Source of the DNA: an uncultured Pseudomonadota bacterium
Lineage (GTDB): Bacteria; Pseudomonadota; Gammaproteobacteria; Burkholderiales; Methylophilaceae
Assembly (NCBI GenBank): GCA_903854305.1
Contig: CAINWC010000135.1
Span: forward strand, 1-14,844
Direction of reading: 5' to 3'
DNA length: 14,844 nt
Positions 8,266 to 14,844 of the stretch are shown piece after piece (within the stretch, counting starts at the first letter, position 1; each line of letters begins with the position of its first letter). The notes below the pieces were generated by a model that was not told the origin of the DNA, made no database searches, and saw nothing but the letters and a program-made list of their open reading frames with translations. The translations under genes were made by a program, and so were the position numbers.

Positions 8266-9086
8266 GTGAAAGCACGTTAAATCTTGGTAATGTAATACTG
8301 GTTGCCAACCATTTAGTAAAAACCTATCGCCAACGCAGCGGTAAATTTGGCTTTGGAACTACTTTAGTGAAAGCGTTAGATGACGTTAGTATCAGTCTTC
8401 GTGAAGGCAGTACGCTGGCAGTAGTAGGGGAATCTGGCAGCGGTAAATCCACGTTGGCACGTTGTCTGTTACAATTGCAACCCTTGGATAGTGGCGAAGT
8501 GTTTTTTGACGGTCAAGATTTAGCTAAATTAGATGGTGCATCCTTAAGAGCCGCGAGGAAAAATCTGCAAATGGTGTTTCAAGACCCATTTGCATCGCTT
8601 AATCCGCGTATGCGTGTGGGTCAAATTGTAGGCGAAGGCTTGCTGATTCATGGCTTAGGAAGTGGTGTAGAGCAACAGCAAAAAGTGATCGCAATGTTGA
8701 AGCGTGTTGGTTTAACCGAAGCTGATATGCAAAAATATCCGCATGAGTTTTCAGGTGGGCAAAGGCAGCGTATCGGTATTGCGCGTGCCTTAGTGCTAAA
8801 GCCTAAAGTTGTGGTGTGTGATGAGCCGGTTTCAGCATTAGATGTGTCGATTCAAGCGCAAATATTATTACTACTCAAAGAGTTGCAAGTGGAAATGGGT
8901 TTGAGTTACATATTTATTAGCCACGATTTACGCGTTGTACGCCATATTGCGGATGATATTGTAGTGATGAACCAAGGTAAAGTAGTCGAGCAAGGTTCGG
9001 TAGTTGATATTTACCAGCAGCCAAAACATGAGTACACACGTAATTTACTGGCGGCTATCCCAGGCAAAAAAATGGCTAATGCATAG
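8262..9086 (+). CDS. ABC transporter ATP-binding protein, peptide/nickel (DppF/OppF) type
   Basis: This is the partner ATPase of the preceding gene, 274 aa. Walker A is GESGSGKS (56-63), the Q-loop is Q107 in [12 protein letters not shown], the signature FSGGQRQR begins at 163, Walker B is VVVCDE (183-188) with PVSALD after it, and the switch histidine is H221. [13 protein letters not shown] (256-268) is the short oligopeptide-transporter C-terminal motif. The N-terminal [15 protein letters not shown] insertion before the first strand is typical of OppF/DppF rather than DppD. The ATG lies within the ATGA overlap and is preceded by a good AGGTGG Shine-Dalgarno. The pair would form the heterodimeric motor of an importer whose membrane subunits must be encoded elsewhere. 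The next gene, yfgM, begins 55 bp later. Confidence 0.9.
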   Translation: MSESTLNLGNVILVANHLVKTYRQRSGKFGFGTTLVKALDDVSISLREGSTLAVVGESGSGKSTLARCLLQLQPLDSGEVFFDGQDLAKLDGASLRAARKNLQMVFQDPFASLNPRMRVGQIVGEGLLIHGLGSGVEQQQKVIAMLKRVGLTEADMQKYPHEFSGGQRQRIGIARALVLKPKVVVCDEPVSALDVSIQAQILLLLKELQVEMGLSYIFISHDLRVVRHIADDIVVMNQGKVVEQGSVVDIYQQPKHEYTRNLLAAIPGKKMANA

Positions 9087-9141
9087 TAAAGTGCATACAA
9101 TAAAACAGTAAAATTAGATTTAAACAAGATTAGGAAATGAA

Positions 9142-9768
9142 ATGGCATACGATTTAGAAGAACAAGAGCAGTTAGATGAATTTAAAGCATGGTGGAAAAG
9201 TTATGGTAAGTTAGTGACTAATGCGGTACTGGCTTTAATTGTTGGTTACGCGGCTATTCAAGGCTGGAAATATTATCAAAACAATCAGTCAGTTGAAGCT
9301 TCTACGCAGTTTCAAGAACTGCTGGTAACCGATGAAAAAGACCTGAAAGCCATTCAAGCTAAATCAGCTATGCTGATGGATAAATTTAGCGCAACGCCCT
9401 ATGCAGGTCGTGCTGCCTTGTATGCAGCTAAAGCTAATTATCTCGCCAGTGATAATAAAAGCGCTAAATCACAGTTAGATTGGGCCGTTAAAAATGCAAA
9501 AGAAACGTCTATTAGTGCTTTAGCAGGTTTGCAGTTAGCCAATATTTTAGTTGAAGAAAAAGATTATGAAGGCGCATTGAAATTACTTAATGCACAGCAT
9601 GATGCAGGTTTTGATGGTCTATTTTCAGACCTTAAAGGCGACGTATTAGTGAGCCTTGGTAAGAGCGCTGAAGCAAGAACTGCCTATAAAGAAGCGTTAA
9701 CTAAGCTGGATTCGCAAGGTAAATATCGTGCGCTTACACAAAAGAAACTTGAAGCGCTTGGTGAGTAA
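9142..9768 (+). CDS. yfgM: YfgM-family ancillary SecYEG translocon subunit / TPR membrane protein
   Basis: YfgM is an inner-membrane protein with a periplasmic TPR-like domain; in E. coli it associates with SecYEG and the chaperone PpiD and helps hand over exported proteins. The 208 aa match the family (about 206). A short acidic cytoplasmic N-terminus (DLEEQEQLDEFKAWWKSYGK, 4-23) is a family signature, followed by one transmembrane helix at about 24-44. The periplasmic part (50-208) is helical, with TPR-like repeats (YAGRAALYAAKANYLA; ALAGLQLANILVEEKDYEGAL; DLKGDVLVSLGKSAEARTAY). AGGAAATGAA gives a good ribosome-binding site before the ATG. It sits just before bamB, the usual order, but is separated from hisS by the ABC pair. 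Confidence 0.93.
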   Translation: MAYDLEEQEQLDEFKAWWKSYGKLVTNAVLALIVGYAAIQGWKYYQNNQSVEASTQFQELLVTDEKDLKAIQAKSAMLMDKFSATPYAGRAALYAAKANYLASDNKSAKSQLDWAVKNAKETSISALAGLQLANILVEEKDYEGALKLLNAQHDAGFDGLFSDLKGDVLVSLGKSAEARTAYKEALTKLDSQGKYRALTQKKLEALGE

Positions 9769-9813
9769 TGGATTGCTTGTCAATTCATTCAATCAGCCTC
9801 ACATAATCAAGCT

Positions 9814-9817
9814 GGAG
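9814..9817 (+). promoter_or_regulatory. Ribosome-binding site supporting TTG 9825 as the bamB start
   Basis: GGAG lies seven bases before TTG at 9825. The in-frame ATG at 9855 would give a more ordinary lipoprotein signal peptide (MKKLLSLF...) but has no Shine-Dalgarno upstream. The sequence therefore favours the TTG, adding ten residues, though the ATG cannot be excluded. Confidence 0.5.
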
Positions 9818-9824
9818 TATTGCT

Positions 9825-11027
9825 TTGTTCCCTTATAACGTCCCTCATCATTTAATGAAAAAACTTTTAAGCCTATTTATTTTATCAAGTTTATTATTGG
9901 TGACTGCTTGCAGCAGTATCACCGAAATGAAATCAGATCTGTCCGATAAAATTTTTGGACGAGAAGTCGCTGATGCGCCAGATACTTTAGTTGAAATCAA
10001 GCAAACGGTAACATCAAAGGTATTATGGCAGGCTAAAGTTGGCGTTGCGGCTGACTCTGATTTTATCCCCGTGATTGAGGCTGGATATGCTTATGCAGCA
10101 AGTGCTGATGGAGAATTGGTTAAATTAGACGCGACCAATGGTAGTCAATTGTGGCGCGTGAACACTGGTGAAAAAATTTCAGGTGGTGTTGGTGTCGGCG
10201 GTAGTTTAGTGATGGTGGGTACACAAAAGGGCATGGTTTACGCCTACGACATTGCCGGAAAACTGCAATGGAAATCTAAATTATCCAGCGAAGTTTTAAG
10301 CGCACCAAAATATTTTGATGGTCTAGTCATTGTGCGCACTGGTGACAGCCGTATTTTTGGTATTAATGCGAATGATGGTAGTCGTAAATGGGTTTATGAC
10401 CGTACCTCGCCAGCACTTACTTTACGTAGCAGTGCTGGCGTAGTGGTAGATGGCGGTGCCGTTTATGCAGGCTTTGCTGGTGGTAAGTTAGCAGCACTGC
10501 GCGCAGATAATGGGAAAATTCTATGGGAGGCTTCAGTTGCTCAGCCTAAAGGCGTTACCGAGATAGAACGTATTGCCGACATTACTAGTTTGCCAGTTGT
10601 TGATGGTCCGTTGATTTATGCGGTTGCTTATCAAGGGAAAATTGCTGCAGTAGATAGAGCTACAGGCCGCGTGGTGTGGAATCGTGATATTTCAAGTCTT
10701 GCAGGCTTAAGTGCAGAAGATGGACGTATTTTTGTTTCGCATGCAATAGGCTCTGTTTATGCGCTTGATTACACCACAGGTAAGACTTTTTGGCGGCAAG
10801 CCGCACTCAAAAATAGACGTTTAACAGCGCCAGTGCCAATGGGTAGCTTGGTTGCGGTTGGCGATTTAGAAGGCTATGTTCATTTTTTAAGTAGAGAAGA
10901 TGGCGCTATTACCTCTAGAGTTAAAATCAGCAGTAGCACGATATTGCCGCAAATGGCACTTATCAGCAGTAATACCGTATTAGCACAAACACGTGACGGT
11001 GGAATTTATGCTATTCAAGTCAAATAA
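9825..11027 (+). CDS. bamB: Outer membrane protein assembly factor BamB (beta-propeller lipoprotein)
   Basis: BamB is the lipoprotein of the BAM complex that helps BamA insert beta-barrel proteins in the outer membrane. The 400 aa (390 from ATG 9855) are close to E. coli BamB (392). The signal peptide has K12-K13, a hydrophobic core 14-25 and lipobox V26-T-A-C29, followed by serine, which suits outer-membrane sorting. The mature part is a chain of PQQ-like propeller blades with regularly spaced tryptophans (W68, W110, W149, W189, W234, W285, W323) in motifs such as GSQLWRVNTGE, GKLQWKSKL, GRVVWNRDIS and GKTFWRQAAL. The conserved DVxSxPVV-like segment appears as DITSLPVVDGPLIYAVAYQG (252-271). 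It lies 56 bp after yfgM, the usual partner, and upstream of der. A PQQ dehydrogenase can be excluded by size and lipobox. Confidence 0.96.
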   Translation: MFPYNVPHHLMKKLLSLFILSSLLLVTACSSITEMKSDLSDKIFGREVADAPDTLVEIKQTVTSKVLWQAKVGVAADSDFIPVIEAGYAYAASADGELVKLDATNGSQLWRVNTGEKISGGVGVGGSLVMVGTQKGMVYAYDIAGKLQWKSKLSSEVLSAPKYFDGLVIVRTGDSRIFGINANDGSRKWVYDRTSPALTLRSSAGVVVDGGAVYAGFAGGKLAALRADNGKILWEASVAQPKGVTEIERIADITSLPVVDGPLIYAVAYQGKIAAVDRATGRVVWNRDISSLAGLSAEDGRIFVSHAIGSVYALDYTTGKTFWRQAALKNRRLTAPVPMGSLVAVGDLEGYVHFLSREDGAITSRVKISSSTILPQMALISSNTVLAQTRDGGIYAIQVK

Positions 11028-11062
11028 TGGCTCACTTTAGCCGTTAAATTTCACACGTTGTT

Positions 11063-11084
11063 TAATTGCTTGCAATTATTTTTT
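11063..11084 (+). terminator. Weak intrinsic terminator candidate after bamB
   Basis: TAATTG (11063-11068), loop CTTG, CAATTA (11073-11078), then six T (11079-11084). The stem is only six pairs with one G-C, so termination would be inefficient. The position, 36 bases after the bamB stop and before a 69-base leader to der, fits a break between the two genes. Confidence 0.3.
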
Positions 11085-11092
11085 AGAATTAC

Positions 11093-11115
11093 TTAGCTTT
11101 AGTTGCTTAAGCTAA
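11093..11115. repeat. Inverted repeat in the bamB-der intergenic region
   Basis: TTAGCTT (11093-11099) pairs with AAGCTAA (11109-11115) around a nine-base loop. No T-run follows. It could be an operator or simply an AT-rich coincidence upstream of der. TATAAG at 11129-11134 is a possible -10 box for der, but no good -35 accompanies it. Confidence 0.3.
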
Positions 11116-11153
11116 AGAATCGTTTAGTTATAAGCACTATTTAGAAGGCTCGC

Positions 11154-12608
11154 ATGTTACCTACCCTTGTTTTGGTTGGTCGACCTAACGTCGGCAAATC
11201 CACCTTATTTAATCGTCTCACCAAAAGCCGTGATGCTCTTGTAGCAGACTTGCCTGGACTCACACGTGACCGTCACTATGGACGCGGTATAGGCGCAAGT
11301 CAGCCTTATTTAGTGGTTGATACTGGCGGCTTTGAACCGAATACCGATAGTGGCATCCTTAAAGCCATGGCAGTACAAACGCTCTTGGCGATTGATGAGG
11401 CCGATGTCATCATCTTTATCGTCGATGGCCGCCAAGGTGCTACCCCGCAAGACATGGAAATTGCCAATCGTTTACGTCGATGTAAATGCCCAGTGTTGCT
11501 GGCGGTAAATAAAACAGAAGGTATGAACAAAGCCGTCGTGAGCGCAGAGTTTCACGAGTTAGGTTTGGGTGATCCACTGTCCATTTCGTCTGCCCACGGT
11601 GAAGGCGTAAAAGACATTATCGATTTAGCACTTGAAAGTTTTCAAGTGGTTGAAGAAGAGCCTGAAGAAGATTATACCGGCGATAGAGTGCCTAAAGTCG
11701 CCATTGTTGGCCGCCCAAATGTAGGTAAATCAACTTTAGTGAATGCATTGCTAGGTGAAGAGCGCGTGATTGCGTTTGATGAGCCAGGTACTACACGTGA
11801 TTCCATTTCAATTGATTTGGAAAAAAATGGTAAACACTACACGCTGATTGATACTGCTGGTGTGCGCAAGCGTGGCCGTGTATTAGAGGCGATTGAAAAA
11901 TTCTCAGTCATTAAAACCATTCAGTCTATTGAAGAAGCCAACGTAGTTATTTTGGTAGTGGATGCGCAAGAAGGTATTACCGAACAAGATGCGCACGTGG
12001 CTGCTTATATATTAGAAGCAGGGCGCGCATTAGTCGTAGCAATCAATAAGTGGGATGGCTTAAAAGAAGAAGAGCGCGATTGGGTTAAGCGTGAAATTGA
12101 TCGTAAACTCATGTTTTTGGACTTTGCTGAGTTTCATTACATATCAGCATTACGTAAAAAAGGTCTGCCTGAATTATTTACTTCAGTGGATGTTGCCTTT
12201 AAAGCTGCGTTTGCAAAACTTTCTACCCCACAACTTACACGCGTGTTGATTGATGCGCTACAACAGCATCAACCGCCTATTAGCAAGGGTATTCGTCCTA
12301 AGTTGCGCTATGCCCATCAAGGCGGCAGCAACCCACCTATCGTGGTGATTCACGGCAATCATGTGGATGGTGTAAAAGATGCTTATACGCGTTTCTTAGA
12401 GAAAACATTCCGCAGAACATTCCAGCTATCTGGTACACCACTACGAGTGCAATACAAGCAAGGCAGCAATCCGTTTGCTGAGGATGAAGATAAACGTAAG
12501 CCTGGTGAAGGCATCGTGAGTATGCGTCGTCGTAAAACAGCACATCGCGCTGAATTGAAAGCGAAAAAAGAGGTGGAAGATAAAGATAGAAGCGCTAAAA
12601 AGCGCTAG
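11154..12608 (+). CDS. der: Ribosome biogenesis GTPase Der (EngA), two tandem GTPase domains
   Basis: Der is an essential GTPase for 50S ribosomal subunit maturation. The 484 aa match E. coli Der (490). Domain 1 has the P-loop GRPNVGKS (9-16), DLPGLTRD (32-39), DTGG (56-59) and NKTE (119-122). Domain 2 has GRPNVGKS (186-193), DEPGTTRD (209-216), DTAG (233-236) and NKWD (298-301). The acidic linker VVEEEPEED (165-173) joins them. A KH-like domain (about 355-442) carries the conserved [16 protein letters not shown], and a basic tail ([15 protein letters not shown]) ends the protein. GAAGG lies five bases before the ATG. Der after bamB is the usual order; here a 126-bp gap separates them, so der may have its own promoter. 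It converges with mshN. Confidence 0.98.
   Translation: MLPTLVLVGRPNVGKSTLFNRLTKSRDALVADLPGLTRDRHYGRGIGASQPYLVVDTGGFEPNTDSGILKAMAVQTLLAIDEADVIIFIVDGRQGATPQDMEIANRLRRCKCPVLLAVNKTEGMNKAVVSAEFHELGLGDPLSISSAHGEGVKDIIDLALESFQVVEEEPEEDYTGDRVPKVAIVGRPNVGKSTLVNALLGEERVIAFDEPGTTRDSISIDLEKNGKHYTLIDTAGVRKRGRVLEAIEKFSVIKTIQSIEEANVVILVVDAQEGITEQDAHVAAYILEAGRALVVAINKWDGLKEEERDWVKREIDRKLMFLDFAEFHYISALRKKGLPELFTSVDVAFKAAFAKLSTPQLTRVLIDALQQHQPPISKGIRPKLRYAHQGGSNPPIVVIHGNHVDGVKDAYTRFLEKTFRRTFQLSGTPLRVQYKQGSNPFAEDEDKRKPGEGIVSMRRRKTAHRAELKAKKEVEDKDRSAKKR
12591..12606. repeat. GC-rich hairpin over the der stop codon
   Basis: AGCGCT (12591-12596), AAAA loop, AGCGCT (12601-12606). The six-pair GC-rich stem ends inside the der TAG (12606-12608). 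No T-run follows on either strand, so it is not a classical terminator; it might stabilise the mRNA 3' end. It encodes the last residues S-A-K-K-R. Confidence 0.4.
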
Positions 12609-12628
12609 TTGCAAATGATGCCGTTAGT

Positions 12629-12664
12629 TAATTTAACTGTGCTATCTAATTTAACTGCGCTATC
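12629..12664. repeat. Two tandem 18-bp direct repeats between der and mshN
   Basis: TAATTTAACTGTGCTATC (12629-12646) is followed directly by TAATTTAACTGCGCTATC (12647-12664), differing at one base. The first copy also completes a 13-base palindrome, AGTTAATTTAACT (12627-12639). This lies in the 107-bp convergent intergenic region; no protein reading is apparent. Confidence 0.85.
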
Positions 12665-12701
12665 AATGAAATATTTTAAGGGTTTACAGTATTTGGTAAT
12701 T

Positions 12702-12741
12702 AGCGTTTAAATTAATCAGTGATGTAAACGCTGATTAATTT
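12702..12741. repeat. Interleaved inverted repeats spanning the mshN stop codon
   Basis: Two perfect inverted repeats overlap in alternating order. A = AGCGTTTA (12702-12709) pairs with A' = TAAACGCT (12725-12732). B = AAATTAATCAG (12709-12719) pairs with B' = CTGATTAATTT (12731-12741). The order A-B-A'-B' allows two mutually exclusive hairpins or an H-type pseudoknot. The element covers the last codons and TGA (12718-12716) of mshN. It probably acts at the transcript 3' end of mshN and/or der; no U-tract is present. Confidence 0.75.
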
Positions 12742-13918
12742 GTTTTAACCGCTGTTCTGTAAACTGTGAAAGCTCTGGCGTGAGCGTTGCACTTGCTTGT
12801 GCGCGTGTAAAGGCGTCTTTGGCATTCTCTAATTTACCAACGGCTTGTAGTGAAATACCAAGACCGATAAGTGAATTTGGGGTAGCGTCGTTAAGTGAGA
12901 TTGCGGTCATGTAGTGATTGATAGCCTCTTCATGGCGTTCTACACGTTGCAAGAGCGTTGCAAAAAAACTGTGGTAATCTGCATTAGCTTTTGCGTAAAT
13001 TAAACCTTGCTCCAAGGTATTTAAAGCGCTGACTCGGTCACCAGCCTCAACTTGTAATCGTGCAAGTGCCATCCGAAAATCACTTTGTTCAGGTGCAATC
13101 ACCAAGCCTGCTGTGAGTGTTGCTTTGGCTTCATCATTACGTTTGTTATCTATCAATAAACCTGCCAGAGTTTGCCTAGCCTCTTGGTTGCTCGGGTTTG
13201 CCTCAAGCGCCTGCGTTAAATTGGCCTGTGCTTCGGCCACTCTGCCTTGTTGAAGGTTGATTAATGCTTGATGATAGAAGTTTCCAGATTTTTGATCTGG
13301 CCTAATTTGTTTGCCGATGGAAACATTGTCCACATTTGACTTTACTACGGGCTTTGATACAAGATGATCTGCAGCCATTGACTTCTCTGATTCAATAGTT
13401 TTGGCTGAATTTACAGGCTCAGGTATTAAGTGCGTCTTTACATTATTGCTTTCTAACGTTGCTTTATCAGCTTTAGTTGATGGGGTTTGTGCTGGTATTG
13501 GTTTGTAAGTAAGTTCAGTTGCAAATAATGGGGAAGATTCAGAATTGGCTGGCTTTTCAATCGCACTTGCGATGCTAGGTGAAGCAACCAAAGGTGCTTC
13601 AATTTTTTGTTCAGATGTTTGATTTGTAATGTCAACAATCGTTGGTGTTTTTGAATTGTTAATGAATGTTTTGGCCGCTTCAGTTTTTTGAGATATGGTT
13701 GATCCGAGGTGTGTTGATAAGTAAACACCAACAGCCAATATCACCATGAACCCGCCAATTTTTATGTAAGGTAATTTTGTGGTCAATGGTTTCGGTTGAT
13801 GTTGACTGATTACGCCCAGTTTTGTTGTAATTGTTTTGTCTGTATTGGCGATCATCACGTCAGAATCCCCTGCACCGCGCTGTTCCAGATCCTTTAACAT
13901 TTGATTAATTAAACTCAT
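12716..13918 (-). CDS. MshN-like TPR inner-membrane protein (MSHA pilus biogenesis type)
   Basis: This 400-aa protein begins with MSLINQMLKDLEQRGAG, closely matching the start of MSHA biogenesis protein MshN and its TPR relatives (MSxINQMLKDLxxR). A transmembrane helix lies at about 52-69 (IKIGGFMVILAVGVYLST). A low-complexity Ser/Thr/Pro/Lys-rich region spans about 75-208. Five TPR units follow in the C-terminal half (about 211-244, 245-278, 279-312, 313-346, 347-380; for example ALINLQQGRVAEAQANLTQALEANPSN). By analogy with the MSHA locus of Vibrio and others it is a periplasm-facing scaffold of a type IV pilus-like system; its exact role is poorly defined. It follows the MshM-like gene by 33 bp on the same strand, the mshM-mshN order. 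The usual downstream mshE/mshG are absent, since der converges from the other side. The Shine-Dalgarno is weak. The gene itself looks intact. Confidence 0.78.
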   Translation of the reverse strand: MSLINQMLKDLEQRGAGDSDVMIANTDKTITTKLGVISQHQPKPLTTKLPYIKIGGFMVILAVGVYLSTHLGSTISQKTEAAKTFINNSKTPTIVDITNQTSEQKIEAPLVASPSIASAIEKPANSESSPLFATELTYKPIPAQTPSTKADKATLESNNVKTHLIPEPVNSAKTIESEKSMAADHLVSKPVVKSNVDNVSIGKQIRPDQKSGNFYHQALINLQQGRVAEAQANLTQALEANPSNQEARQTLAGLLIDNKRNDEAKATLTAGLVIAPEQSDFRMALARLQVEAGDRVSALNTLEQGLIYAKANADYHSFFATLLQRVERHEEAINHYMTAISLNDATPNSLIGLGISLQAVGKLENAKDAFTRAQASATLTPELSQFTEQRLKQINQRLHH

Positions 13919-13951
13919 TTTAGTATCAGTCTTTTTATATTGTGATTCAGA

Positions 13952-14791
13952 TTATTTTGCATAAACTAAAAATGCACTGGCACATACGCCCAGCAGTACA
14001 GTTAACGAAATTGTAAATAATCGTACTTTTCGCCAAATAGATTCAATGGATTTAGTATCTGCGGCAGCCGCAAGCACTTCACTGAACCCCACTTGGTATT
14101 TACCTTTGCCATAGGTGGCCAGTAGTGCTTTGTGTGCCAGTATGTTCACTAAGCGCGGCACACCTTTTGATTTTAAATACATCAACGTCATGGCCGCGCT
14201 GCTAAACATGCGGCTACCTTTATACCCTGCAATCACGAGTCGATGGCTCAAGTAATATTGCATTTCGTCACGGCTTAAACGATCCAGCTGATATTCAAAA
14301 GTGATGCGCTGTTTTAGCTGTCGAATCGACGCATGATTTAATTTATCTTCAAGCTCAGGTTGACCGAAAATTACGACTTGTAGCAGTTTTCTTTTTTCAG
14401 TTTCAAGATTACTTAAGAGGCGCAAAGCTTCAAGCGTTTCGATTGGCATGGCTTGAACTTCATCAAGACACACCACCACTTTGATGCCATTTCGAGCAAA
14501 GTCTAACAAGGCATGTGTGAGCGCATTCAATAGCGCATGCTGCGTAACCTCGGCAGGTAGCGCAATGCTTAATTCGTCTGCAAGCACCATTAGCAAAGAT
14601 TGTGGTTCTAAATAGGGGTTAGGCACATAGGCCACTTTGAAGCTGGAATCTAGGCTAGACATCAGCTTGCGGCATAACAATGTTTTACCTGTACCTACTT
14701 CACCGGTTATTTTAATGAACCCTTCGCCTGATAGAATCGCAAACAACAGCGTATTGAAACCTTCTTGATAGCTGCGCGATCCAAAATTGAG
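13952..14791 (-). pseudogene. MshM/ExeA-type AAA ATPase, 5'-truncated
   Basis: The intact part encodes an ExeA/MshM-family P-loop ATPase: GEGFIKITGEVGTGKT with Walker A GEVGTGKT, VVVCLDEVQAMP with Walker B, the sensor-1 strand LLQVVIFGQPELE, RQLKQRITFEYQLDRLS, and a C-terminal transmembrane helix in the last 22 residues. Family members normally begin about 30 residues further upstream with a block such as MYxxHFxLxExPF and LTPDT. Here, reading upstream of the TTG at 14746 (a possible start), the frame continues in family-like sequence (LNFGSRSYQEGFNTL) to about 14791 and then meets a stop (TAA, 14794-14792). The TTG lacks a nearby Shine-Dalgarno; AGAAGG is about 12 bases away. From the TTG, 264 residues would remain, with Walker A at 15-22. 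I infer a gene cut by an insertion. A shortened protein might still be made. The gene is followed by mshN. Confidence 0.65.
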
Positions 14792-14844
14792 TTAGACCCG
14801 ATTTTGTGGAAGGGCAAGTTGATGATATTTTATCAACTTGTTAG
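14788..14844. mobile_element. Putative left end of an IS3-family insertion sequence, continuing beyond the window
   Basis: Homology of the ATPase frame ends here and the sequence becomes TGAGTTAGACCCGATTTTG, then TGGAAGGG. IS3-family ends begin TGA/TGT, carry ACCC about eight bases in and TGGA near base 20; the E. coli IS3 end has the same spacing. A strong hairpin follows within 30 bases. If correct, the transposase genes lie to the right, reading away from this end. No transposase coding is visible, so this rests on the terminal pattern and on the interrupted gene. Confidence 0.45.
14815..14840. repeat. Nine-base-pair hairpin near the right edge
   Basis: CAAGTTGAT (14815-14823) pairs perfectly with ATCAACTTG (14832-14840) around an eight-base loop. 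It lies inside the putative IS end and could be a subterminal stem that limits read-through into the transposase gene. Confidence 0.6.

Noticed and set aside
9080..9096. ATGCA...TGCAT hairpin after the second ABC ATPase as a terminator
   Set aside because: The stem is only five pairs, overlaps the stop codon and has no T-run; likely coincidental.
11178..11732. Duplicated [14 protein letters not shown] segments, suggestive of a tandem duplication
   Set aside because: Two GTPase domains with this P-loop are the normal architecture of Der.
12609..12715. CRISPR-like repeat array between der and mshN
   Set aside because: Only two directly abutting 18-bp copies with no spacers; not a CRISPR array.
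13453..13731. Minus-strand 92-codon frame rich in Leu, Lys and His
   Set aside because: It is an alternative frame of the low-complexity Ser/Thr/Pro/Lys region of the mshN-like gene, with no start signal.

Overview
The window reads as a chromosomal segment of a methylotrophic betaproteobacterium, most likely of the Methylophilaceae (Methylotenera/Methylophilus type). Three things point there: moderately AT-rich DNA; the order ndk-rlmN-pilF-rodZ-ispG-hisS-...-yfgM-bamB-der, a well-known beta/gammaproteobacterial housekeeping cluster; and a divergent gene for subunit B of the formyltransferase/hydrolase (Fhc) complex of tetrahydromethanopterin-dependent formaldehyde oxidation. This is inferred from protein content alone, so the genus is not certain.

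Layout. 1-1128 (minus) is the 5' part of fhcB, running off the left edge. 1257-12608 (plus) is one long co-directional block: nucleoside diphosphate kinase, the rRNA/tRNA methylase RlmN, the pilus lipoprotein PilF/PilW, the cell-shape protein RodZ, the isoprenoid enzyme IspG, histidyl-tRNA synthetase, two peptide/nickel-type ABC ATPases, YfgM, BamB and the ribosome-assembly GTPase Der. rlmN/pilF, pilF/rodZ and the two ABC genes overlap by 1-4 bases, so those pairs are almost certainly co-transcribed. The clearest break in the block is the 126-bp bamB-der gap, which holds a weak terminator-like hairpin. The ABC pair sits between hisS and yfgM, genes that are normally adjacent, and has no permease or binding-protein gene beside it.

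12716-14791 (minus, convergent with der) carries an MshN-like TPR membrane protein and an MshM/ExeA-like AAA ATPase, part of an MSHA-type pilus locus. The ATPase lacks its N-terminus: recognisable family sequence stops at about 14789 and runs straight into an in-frame stop. The adjoining 57 bases look like the left end of an IS3-family insertion sequence, so the ATPase gene is probably broken by an IS lying mostly beyond the right edge.

Functionally this is mostly core machinery: nucleotide balance, translation fidelity, isoprenoid precursors, envelope assembly and ribosome maturation, flanked by a C1-metabolism operon and a decaying pilus locus. I found no CRISPR array, RNA gene, phage or defence system. 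The points most worth a second look are the IS-disrupted ATPase, the interleaved inverted repeats over the mshN stop codon, the orphan ABC pair, and a (GC)7 tract inside pilF.
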